From NCBI GenBank assembly GCA_947650285.1, contig CANTFL010001332.1, forward strand, positions 1 through 64,000: a stretch of DNA of 64,000 nucleotides. Direction: 5' to 3'. Below, one piece after another: positions 24,110-35,059 of this stretch. The DNA is from Hyaloperonospora brassicae. Lineage: Eukaryota > Oomycota > Peronosporomycetes > Peronosporales > Peronosporaceae. The notes beneath the pieces are model-generated. The model had not been told where the DNA came from. It did not search any database and saw only the letters and a list, made by a program, of their open reading frames with translations. Position 1 is the stretch's first letter. The number at the start of each line of letters is the position of its first letter. Both the position numbers and the translations under genes were made by a program.

Positions 24110-27039
24110 AACTAAGCACGAATCGTGCTTAACAAGCGTAGGCCTTCCTCCGTACCATGGACGATTCGAACGCTTGGTCCGGGGACCCTCCACCAAGAGG
24201 CATGGATATGGACAGAAAAGCTGCAGATTTGGAGATCATTAGCGTTTGAACTGCTCATGATCCGGGAGAGCCTGTTGTTAAGCCTGTAACTGCGATTTAG
24301 TCGCAGTCAGGGGATCCGTAGATGACGGAGTTGGAGGGGGACTTCAGCTTCCCTACATGTACGAGATGTTCAGGCGACAGCAACCTTTTACTATAGAGAG
24401 GGGCTGAATGAGACCGGTGCCGCGATGAGGGAGGACAACGGGTCATTTGACACTAGTTTTATAGCCCCAAACGCGATATGACCAGTACACATCAGCTCGA
24501 AGACTTATACGCTTGTATCATACACGGAATGAAGGACGCCCAGCTTGAAGAATGCTGGGGGGCATGGTAAGACACGGTCGCACACCCTTTTGCCGTTACC
24601 TGTAACTCGATCCCATTCAAACGAGAGTAGCTTGTTCCACAGAAGGCTCGTTATCCTTCGCTGCGGCTAGCGGGGAGAGGCCTGCTAACGACATTATCGA
24701 AGAGGCCTGTGTGAAAGTGGCATGTACCTTCTAAACAGTGGGAACAACACGCGGCATTAATTAGCCATGGCATCCTCGATACTACATAAATGCTGCCGAA
24801 TATTGTGTAACGCATGACGAGCAAACTGATCTGGTCCCAGTTACCAGCATGAATCAATATACGGCAAACTTTTAGAAAACCATGCCGCAAAGAACGGATC
24901 TACGAGTCTCAGAGGCGGTGGGGCCATCAACCTGACCCATCTTCGTACATAAAGAAAAGAACTCGCCACCTACATCAGCGCCCTACGAAATTCTCGGTCA
25001 AAATAAGAGGTAGCGGACCTATCTGTAGAACCTTATGGCATCGGAGGCGGTCGACCGTAACGCACGTATCCTGGATGCTGAGTATCTGTTTGCTATACGT
25101 GGCGGACGTGGCTTATCATCTTGTGCCTTTACGAGTCACAAATCCATCAAATAAAAACTATATACCTATAACCTTCATTCGAACATATTTAAATACGGAC
25201 CTGAAAATGATTGACACTTCACTTTTCAAGCAACCGGATGCCTTAAACGAGGAAATCCTGAACTTATGCAGTAGATTTATGCAAAATTTTGGAGGCCCAG
25301 CACCAGGTCTGGGACACTTACACGCAGACACAAATAATGGAGACCACACATTGCCCAACAGCCATATTGAATCAAACTGCGTGATTGATTACGAGACTTT
25401 CCATTTTAAAAAGGGGCCGTTGGTTCGATCTCGGTGGGCACACTTTGTTTGGCAAACGGATGGCTGACTGCTCATTTGGCGACCCACAAGCGCCTGCGAA
25501 GAAGGACGGGGGCCTATGCCTTGCCCGGTGTGGCTCTCTCATCCTCGGGGGAAGCAATCCCTGTGGTGATAAGGTATAAGAGTGGATGTTTATTTAAATT
25601 TCAATTTCTATCTGCACGTGATAGGAGTGAAAAACAATGAGTTAATAATGATTTATGTTCACGTGACAGAGGAGGGGTCGCAGCGCGCGATAAGCGGATC
25701 GCAAACAACCCACCATACGGTGTGTAGGGAAGGAAGTCGACTTATTCCGCGATTCAAGTTGTTTTATCTCCATTCGATGTGCTATATCTCGCTGTTTGCT
25801 CAACGCCTGCAATGTGGAATAGGAAGGACATTATTAAAATCGTGAAACTCTCGTTTTTGTTTTTTTTCAAGTCGAATACGAAGAGCCAGCGCCATTCCTA
25901 ATGTAAGTTTTGAAGTGACTCTGACGTCGTTGCTACTTGTTATACCACCAGGGGTCGTATACAAGGGTTTAGCAAGTTATGAATCAAAGATAAGGTCAGA
26001 ACTTGCGCTAGAACCGCTCAATAAATAAACGCCGAGCTCGGACGGAATGCGCGATGTAAGAATTATGTGGAAGTAACATATAGGACGCTCCATGGTCAAA
26101 GCAAACAGTATCGATGAGTGTTAGTAGAAGCACCTGTCATTCTAAAGCCGTTGAGGTTTTGCACCCGTTGATGTTTTATGCACAGTAAATTGGTATCGTA
26201 AATCTATTCCATGTCGATCTTCGCCGTTTTTAAAGACATCTTATGCATTTTATTTAATGTTCCTCACATGAAATCCACATTATTAACACACCACAAAACA
26301 AATAGTGTGACCCCCATCATTTTTGTTCTGCGTGGGCTCGTCTCAGAACTGGTGCTGGTTTCAAGACTTTTGCACAAATTTACTGCTGGCTTTTGGATCT
26401 GCTCGCTTGAAATAGGGTCGAAACTGTACCGGTTACCGGCATCTCGGGGAACAATTTCGACATGAGAATCGAGCCTCTACTCCCCTTGCAGTTCAAAGAG
26501 GTTATGTGGAGATGGGTGTGATCCCTTCTAAGCGGCAGTTTAAACGGTAATTTGAAGAATTCGCCAAAGGTATGTCGGACGGGACGGCGAACGTCACCGT
26601 CAATTATTGGTGTGAATGCGAGATTCTTTGTATGGCGTCAAATTTTCTTCGCCGAAGTATATAATTCTGTACACGACGTCGGAACTGGTGCATGTTAATG
26701 CAGTTATTATCGACACATCTCCATTACCCGAAAAACACGATTATAGAAACAGGTGAGCAACTGTTTTTTACTGTGGATTTATGATGTCAACATGTTTAAC
26801 TGTAAACGCGGCATGACAACAACATCGCCCCTTGTGATGCGCTGCCCCTTACGCTTGAGTAGGTAATAGCCTTGGCTATGAAGCATTTTGACAAGCGAGT
26901 CAAGCAAAGATAGATGAACAGTTGTGTGTGTATGGCAAAAGCCAAAGTAAGATTGTTTGTTATCTGTTATCTGCAAACGACGTGCGTGTAGCACGAGGAG
27001 GAAAACTTTGCGCGGAAAACCTTTTTTGACCGTCATGAC
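24110..27039. other. Gene-free AT-rich sequence
   Basis: Frames here are short and show no domain. 25421-25562 is locally GC-richer but also unrecognised. The stretch 26779-27036 follows the copia RNase H relic in the minus direction and may be its 3' tail. Confidence 0.5.
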
Positions 27040-27830
27040 TCCTGCCGACTCCGACGTTCTGTAACTTAATTAACTTGTCAAGCATTCTTTGAAGTCGTTG
27101 GCCAACCCCAGTCTATGTTCTGTACGACCAGGCGCTTCTTGACTGCTGATGCACAGAAACGTGATCTTCCCATCCCCTGAGCTTTTTATAAATTTTCTCA
27201 TATTCCTTCGGAGCTCACGCTGTCTGTTATCACTCGCCTAGCACCACTCGATTCACAGGATCTTGTTTGTCTTCTTATCACCAAAATTGATGACCCCAGC
27301 AGTTTTCTCAGCTTTTTTAAACGATGTGGTCCGAGGGCTTAAGTGAATATGTCAGCGATAGTTTCTTCTGTTGGTATATGTGCGATGGTTAATTTTCCAC
27401 TTTTAACCATCACAGCAATCCTGTTGCTCTTCGTAGCGCATCGCACCGTCATAGTTGCCCATTGTTGAGCAAATTGTTAGTGTGCTTTGATTATCTGCGA
27501 GGAGATCTCCAGGTGATTGCTTCAGCTTCACCTCTTTTATCATTTTGGGCCCATTACAACTGCTTTACACACATGCTAGCAGCAATCAATTTATACTTGC
27601 ATGTTTAATCTGTGACGTCGCTTTGTGTCTTGCTTTTGCATCGAAAACTCCATTTCTTGAGTTGGAAAACAAAACCTGAGACAGATCGAGCGGTGACAGT
27701 GCAGTTTGCATGATCCGCGCCGCTGAATGCCCGCACTTGTTTATAATATCTTAGAACAGCTTCAGATCGCTTTAACATAAATCAAATGCTCCGGAAGATC
27801 ATCATTCCGCCTTTTATTATCCGTGAGATG
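27040..27830 (-). pseudogene. Decayed copia RNase H region
   Basis: Minus-strand translation in shifting frames gives a copia-like series: YYKQVRAFSGADHANC, SVSGFVFQL, WSFRCKSKTQSDV, then TICSTMGNYDGAMRYEEQQ, and KLTIAHIPTEETIADIFT at about 27395-27340. The last matches the conserved (L)ADIFTKAL end of copia RNase H. Many stops and shifts. No LTRs found. It is a different, more diverged element than the one at 18591-24104. Confidence 0.65.
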
Positions 27831-30160
27831 TCTCAGCGCTCGTTGATTCGGAGCAACGGCCTGGGTCCGGCAATCTAGAACACGACGAGTCATGCTGTCA
27901 TGGTTAAAGCACAAGATACTGAATCGGTGAACGAACATGCCAATCGTAAGGAGGCCCCAGACGCGACCATGTGCGAGACCAATGTAGACATCTGATCTGG
28001 GGCATTTGGAATCCGAACACGTGGAGAAACATCTATGAGCATTGTCGTGGACTTTCCAGTCCCCATCGGCTGCAATTCGCCATCTTACTTATCCTCCGAG
28101 CACACCATTGCAACAAGGTTTTTCGATGCAGCACGAAGTCCTCTGCGCCCGTCGTGGCTTCCTTATGGGGCAATTTATACTACTATCCAGGAGTCGAACA
28201 ACGTCGCAACGTCAGTATGTTATTTAGAAAAAATTGACCAATTTGTTTGCGGAAGTGCATATTCTGATTGTGATAGTGTTCGTTGCGTTTGGACGCGAAT
28301 ATACACGTTCTCTTCGCAGCATACTTTCAATAATTATGGATTGAGACGCGAATATGCAACCTCGTCCTTTATGCTGCACGGTAGCATCTTGCTTTGCCAG
28401 ATACGCCCAAGAAAGGCTTATAGTGGATCAATATTGTAGAGAAAAGAATGGCGGAGCAGCTGTTGTGATTGTTCTACCGCGAGAGCTTGTCGTGCCAGAA
28501 CAGCTGGTACGTGTCGATCGTGTTCCGGCACAAAATTTGGCGCATTGCTCATCATCCAAGTCGTCTGCGATCGCAAGTTAGTCATTGCCGCTGGGATTGT
28601 GCTCGCTTACCGTGCAATTGATGGCTGACATACGCCAAAGTAAATCTCTTGAATTCTGCTGGTCACGTTGAGCGCCAGTGTACGGTGCCAAATTGGGCAG
28701 CTTCATCGTCATGGGGTATGGTTGGTTGTAAAGGTGTTGCAATAATTCTGCAATGCGGCAAAGCTGCAAGGTGAAAATCATCCATTAGGATACGTCAATA
28801 CGTAAAGACAAACGGTTTGCTGGTGACGATGGCGTGTCGCAGTCGTGTATGGCACCACATGACAATTGAGAACCTACTAATACCCCACAAAACACTCGTA
28901 TCGCGTACGACATCAGCCGCTTACAAGCGTCATTTGGGTCGAGAGGGCCAACGCTCCAGGCACGGGGGTTCCTCTCACACTGAATGCTCACGAGTTTTGC
29001 ACTTCAAATGGTCTATATAGGCGCAATGAATGTTCATGCATCTCGCGTGTGCAAAGCTGAGTCCGAATTCGGTTTTCTGCATGTAGCTTGTCATGGCATT
29101 GATCAAAGGTATTCGTGTATTTTACCCTGCTTAGTCACTCACCCGATGATGCTGTTTGTTTCGTGTCGATCAACACGTACATAACCATTCAGCGATACCG
29201 ACTGGTTTTTCGTCACGTTTTTGACGACTAAGAGCATACTTATTGCGCTTGCATACTACTAAATAATCGATCCAACAATACATGAAGTGTCACAAACATG
29301 TTATTGAAACACACCTTTCGTTCCAGACCTTGTACCCAGACAAATCACGGATTCTGATTGTCACGCCTCGTTTACCCCTGATGAGTGCCTCAGCCGCGCC
29401 ATCCAAACTTGATCTGTGAAGCCGACGTGAGGCCTATCCAGTGTGTGAATCCGATCTCAGAAAACATGCAGAGTTGCGGCACACGGTCAGATATCACAAT
29501 AGCGCCCCACGGCGTTTACGAACCAGAGGTCAGGGTGCAAGGCGCAAGGGTAAAGGCAAATATCTGGGTAAATCTGGGCAACGAAACGGGAAGGCTCTGC
29601 ATGACGGCGTGTTGGGTCCTGGATATAGTAGACTTGCGGGCCGGAAATTTGGGAGTACGGCTCTCTACATCACTTGCGATGGGCCATAGATCCTTGACCG
29701 TTTCGTCCACCACACCAGTCCGGCTGAGTTCATCTAGCAAACAGCGAAAATCAGATGGCGATCACGTAGTAGGTGTTTTATGGCATGTCGCTTCTCTTCG
29801 AGTTTTGCAATTTCTCGAAAGCAAGAAATGTCGTACCATAAACACTATAAGAAATCATAAAATAAACTACTAATGCTTTCATAAGCTTACATTGTGTGAG
29901 CGGACACCTTCACACCTCGACTCGTGAAGAGTGCCGCATGATTATGGGGGTGATAGCGTATGCTGTCAACGCTGATGTGGAGCGCAGTCATCTTAACGAG
30001 TAAAGCATAGTTGGATGGAAGAAAGGGAACGGTGTCTAACGTAGTTGAAGCATCATACAATCCTTTCCAAACAGTACGTCACAAACGTCCAGCTGCAAAG
30101 GTGCATTTCAGCTTCGTGCTTACAACTCGTTGCCTGGTTGGTGATTTCTTTTGCTGACAT
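27831..30160. other. Gene-free sequence, unassigned
   Basis: Longest frame is 162 codons at 29385-29873 (+), without domain or codon signal. Reverse transcriptase of the copia relic would be expected at the left of this stretch on the minus strand but I could not read it. Confidence 0.45.
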
Positions 30161-30161
30161 C

Positions 30162-30433
30162 ATGGTTAAAAATAAATATAAAATAAAAAATCCTTTAATT
30201 TTATCTAATTTACATGTTACGGCTAGTTTAAAATTTAATATTGCTAGTTTAACAAAATTTAACGGAAATATTATATATCAATGGTCTACGAAATCTTTTA
30301 AACAAATAAGATTTTAAAAATATACCATATAATGTTCAATTACTTGTTTATAAAATTAATAAATATCTTAATAAAAAAATTGAAAAATTATTTAAAAGAT
30401 ACAGGTTTAGGTAGATACAATATCCGTAAATAA
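30162..30433 (+). pseudogene. rps11: Nuclear copy of mitochondrial rps11 (NUMT)
   Basis: A very AT-rich island whose translation in three successive frames follows mitochondrial ribosomal protein S11. Frame 1 from the ATG at 30162 gives MVKNKYKIKNPLIL, SNLHVTASLKFN and NGNIIYQWSTKSFKQIRF. After a one-base shift comes PYNVQLLVYKINKYLNKK. After another comes YLKDTGLGRYNIRK and the stop at 30433. The pattern GN..W-S..FK..R..PY..Q and GLGRYNI is that of S11. Standard code is kept. Two shifts make it non-functional in the nucleus. Its ends coincide with a sharp change in composition. Confidence 0.65.
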
Positions 30434-30726
30434 GCAGTGTGTTGTAACTTACTGCGGAACGTCAACTTTAAAAACAACGTTCGCTCATTAAAAGTCGCTG
30501 AGGTAAAATACCCTCGATGATACTCGCTTAAGGCAACAATGAAAATGTATTTCCTGTTAAAACAGTGTTCCCATTGGCGTTCAAGTTCTTGTCAGTCCTA
30601 CAAGGGCTTGATCTACGTTGTATGGACATTTTTTCCTTATTTCTGAAAGTATATTTCATTTTTATAAGATTCTTTCGACCAGTCAAGACGAAATTTTGAG
30701 GCTCAACTGCCACAATCATTCCTCAG

Positions 30727-32811
30727 ATAACTCATTGGCTTCGTGGAGGCAAATTCTATGAAACAGCCGAGTTATGAGCTACGTGGGTTTCTGATTTTTG
30801 TGTGTAATGAACAATATTTAATTTGTGGTTTCCCCATTTACATCACATTGAATATGTCCCAAGCACGCTTCAACAATGCACAAAGAATCGAGATCTGACA
30901 GCACAAGGCCAAAAATTCGAAAATGAGAAAAAAATTCCTGGAAAATTGGGCTTTCAGTAAGTTCGGTGCTCACCTCACCCAGTTTTCCATCTCTCTTATA
31001 CTGAAAAATCTCACAGATCTGAATTAATGACAGATACCATACTTTCCACCAAACACCCTCGCGTGGCTCAAAATCCGAAGCTGGAGGAATCTCTGACAAT
31101 GGGACATTCAATGCCGGACAAGGAATGTTCCCATAAATGAAGAAATTATGAAGTCAAAGCCAAGGTGTTTCTGAACGACTGGGCTTACCTGAGGGAACCA
31201 TCAATTTTTCCGGTGGGTAGTTGCAACGCTTCCAGAAGCGAAACGAGCCCAGCACTATCCGGATGTTCGGAGAGAGTAGTTCAGCAAATGAGGTAGCCAT
31301 GGATGCAGCAATGCCTGGACTTCAGGCTGTAATTGCTCGCTAAGATCCTCAATGTGTTTTAATATTGACGAAACTGGTATGTCTAGATTCGAGAAATCTC
31401 AATTTGGTCTAATGTCGAGCATTATTGCTGTTAATTTAGACCTATTCTACAACATGGTTTCGAAGAAGACAGTTGCGCAGCAAAAAGATTAGGGATGTAA
31501 GATAACGAAAGTATGCCTCGATTCAATCCCTATAACAATCTTTAAAGCTAGGAATCTTCAGTACAATAACAGTTTTTTTCTTTTTATTCAGGCTCGGATC
31601 TCTATTGCCTTCATGGTACCGAAATAATCAAGCCTTTTTATTGGGAAAGCAAAAAACCTCGCTGTTATAAGCGCAAGTTCGAAGAGTAGCTCGAATTGGA
31701 CTACAGAAACAACAAGAAGGCCTGGATGACTGGTGCTCTGTTTCAGGAGTGGTTGAAGAAATTCGACACCGACATGAGGTAAGTAAACTATATTGTTTTA
31801 TTCCATTGAAGTCTATCAGGCCGCTTTAGTACGCTTTGAACATAGCAGTATCATTCCCAGGTCCGCAAGAGAAAGCTCTTGATTTTGCTAGATACTGCAT
31901 CATCTCATACTACCAAGGATCTGGAGATGAAAAATGTTTACGTGCAGTTCCTGCCTTCCCTTCCAACGGTACCGCCAAAATTCAGCGCGTAAATGCCGAA
32001 ATTATCGCTACTTTTAAGCAACACTACAGGCGCCTCCATCTTCAGAATGCTGTGGACCGCGAAGAGCGCGGCGATGTTGACATTTACAAGGTCGACCAGT
32101 CGACCGCCCTGAAATGAAGTGTGGCAGCGTGCGAGGAGATCTCAGTTGTAACTATGGAAAACTGTTTCATCCACACTAGACTATTTGTATCCTCACCTTT
32201 GCCTTCTGTGGCTGATCAGGAGGAGCATATACTTGAGCGCAAGTTGCCGGATTCCATCAATATCATTCCTCTTATGAACCCTATGGCCATTTCCAATCTG
32301 ACAAACTCAGTGGAGGAGGATGCAGCAAAACACGTGGGGTGAATGACAGTAGGATCCTCCAGATGGTACAGGAGGACAAAGAGGAGGAGAGACAGGAGGA
32401 GGAGAAAGTCGAATTGGTGGAGACCAGCAAGGAAGAAAAGCATAAGTCTCTAGATACTCCTGCTTCCATCCTTGTTTGATCGATCCCGGCCGATAGGATT
32501 TTTCATAGGCGTATTCGTTAGTATCAGATGTCCATCCTTATGGAATCCACCACTCAGAGCACTCTCGATTCCTGCCTTTACTAAATAAGTTCACTCTGAC
32601 ACTTCGTCTCCTTCAAATGAGTATAAATTTATACAGTTATATGATTTTCTTTGCAAAAGAGTATTCTTGCATCATTTTTCATATTCCGGGAACCTCATTA
32701 AAGACCTGTAGTTATGAGTTACGAGTTATGAGTTAGCGACCATAGAACGAGCATGGTGAAACTCAATTTATACGAGTCATATGAGTTATTAGTTTTGAGA
32801 ATATGAGTTAT
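30727..32811 (+). mobile_element. Relic of a pogo/Tigger-type DNA transposon
   Basis: About 2.1 kb, the usual size of a pogo-like element. It is bounded by ATAACTCAT at 30732-30740 region and ATGAGTTAT near 32803-32811, an inverted repeat that would include the TA target duplication. Further copies of ATGAGTTA lie near the right end (32710-32790) and GAGTTATGAG near 30770. It encloses a broken pogo-like transposase. The exact ends are inferred from these short motifs only. Confidence 0.5.
30854..32343 (+). pseudogene. pogo-like DDE transposase relic
   Basis: Translation in several frames recovers the domain series of the family. HTH_psq: MSQARFNNAQRIEI, stop, QHKAKNSKMRKKFLENWAFS. CENP-B HTH: NVPINEEIMKSKPRCF. 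Start of the DDE domain: FNIDETGM at about 31360. Core: ESKKPRCYKRKFEE, NNKKAWMTGALFQEWLKKFD (31700-31775), then TAKIQRVNAEIIATFKQHYR and YKVDQSTALK (to 32117), and AACEEISVVTMENCFIHT after a stop. Stops and shifts throughout, so it is inactive. Confidence 0.7.
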
Positions 32812-35059
32812 TTGACGAATGGCTGTACGTGTTGCCGGTAAGGCCTGACCTCACCTGATTGGCAACTATGTCGAAAACTTGACAGATTGGACAAGGACAG
32901 ACGGACGCTACGTGGGGAGATCACGTGGCGTCTAGAAGAGATGATATTCGGTGACATGATTGCCATGCGGGACTAGCCTATGATGACCGGATGACCTGGT
33001 CAAGTTGCAGTGCCGGTATACTGCGTGCTGTAGTGTTGACGGAGGAAGTTCCACTAAATATATTACTTTTTCTATTTACATACTTTGCACGAGTGCAGCT
33101 ACCTCATCAACTTTATTCAATTTTTCGATAAACAAAAGATGTGGTAGCGCTTACAATTGAGCCATGGAAATGATGAGCTATTGGAGAGTCGGGCCTGGTG
33201 GTAACATGCCATGGATTGTACACTTGAATTGAGGCAGCGGTGTTGCATAATATTGACCATTTATCGATAAATATGTCGGCAATATAAGCATTTTAATCTT
33301 CGCAAATAAATCTAATGGATATTTCCTTGAGGGGTCATAACATGAATTAAAATGCAGTCCCAAGCAATATTAACACTTGCTTATTTTCCTTACGTCGACG
33401 GTATTGGACATGTCGATCATTTACCAAGACTGAATCCCAAAAGCATACGTAAAATAAGTCAAAGCAATCGCGATTGTCCAGCTCCAAGAGCAACATCTTT
33501 CAGTAGTGGCACAATATTTTTCAGCAGGACCTTCTCAACAACCTGGCTAAAGTAAGGAACGATCTGGTACGATTAGGTATCACCTGACTGTTTAAAGCAA
33601 ACACTAAGCGAAGGAAAATACTTGTTTAAAAATGCGCGCCAGACGCTTTTCGGCCACCCGCCAGTGGCTTGTTAAGTCACATGTGAAACTACGCAAACCA
33701 TGTCGGTGCCTATTACAGTACATATAACATTATCGAACATTCAATATATGCCCTAGATTAGCTTGGTTGTTTGGAATCGATATAAGTCAACTTGCACTTC
33801 CCACGCCAAATAACAGGCGATAAATATGACAGGCATGTATTTTCCACGGAGTCAGAGTATCCGAGAACTGAAAGTCAACCTCATCTTGTCGTCTATACAT
33901 GGGTAGCCCTCGATCATACTGTCCAAAGCATAATTACCAAAATCTCGACAAGGAAAGATGTCAACGTGTCTAACATCCAATGCGTTAATAAGCACGTAAC
34001 GATAGTGATCATATTAGAGAAAACTTATCGCCACAAGTGCCGCTTCAATGCATCACGACATCCCTTTATTTTACCGACGATTCGTGGCAGACCATGTGGC
34101 ATCCTCTAAGCACGTCATGGAAGTCCCACTATCGAGTTGACTTTCCGACGGTCCAGAGCAGTACTGCTCAATAGCAACGTGCAGCTCAAGCGGAACCAAT
34201 TCATATGATGCTACTGATGCAAGTTTATTGTCTCAGTATTCGCTTATAAACGCACTCAGTGATGTAACATTTCAGTTACCTAGACGGCTACTTTTCAACG
34301 GGAATGTCTGTATGAAGGCCTTGTGCAATATTGCAGTCGAATAAGCGACCATATGATGCGGGCATGGCTGGAAGCATGGGCAGTCCTAATAACTCGCTCT
34401 ATATCCGGACAAATAGTAGCGCCTCTAATTGATAATCACGATGATTGGACCAAACTACGGGATATAAATTACAGCAGTGACGATCTTTTACGTCAGTGTG
34501 CACCACAAAGCGCCATTTTCCCGGCATAATATCTGTGCCTTCTACACAACGCCGAAATCAATAGTCTGACAGGAGGTACAACATCGGAGGATGTGGTACA
34601 TACAAAATCGACTGCGACGACACATGGCAGCACTACGAGCGAATGACACTAATCGCAGATTTTTCTAAGACGCCGTTGACAAAAAAAGACTGAGCCATCA
34701 TTCCAGATTAATTCGCGACAGAAATGGCCTATGAGCCCGTCCTACGAGCTCTTCATAACTAACGTATCCGATATTAATTACTGGCGAAAGGTTACTACAG
34801 CGCAAGAGCTGGACCAAGAAACTTAAACAACGCACTAAAACATCTACAATGTCTTTTCCTAGACAAGTCGCAGTTATCACCAAGAATTTATAGGCGGGGT
34901 ACACATCTGTACCATTTTCAAAACATCAGGGTATTTAAGCGGGCAGATTACCAAAAATAAATGCTTGGCTGGTAGGAGCGCGCACCTTTATGCAAAAAAG
35001 GATTTGGCGGATTTAAGAGACACAAATTGATTCTGATAGTGCAGCCCAGCAGGCTGCAA
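32812..35059. other. Gene-free AT-rich sequence
   Basis: Only short frames on both strands. Nothing recognised. Confidence 0.5.

Noticed and set aside
30818..31111. 97-residue minus-strand frame as a gene
   Set aside because: It lies antisense to the HTH region of the pogo transposase relic.
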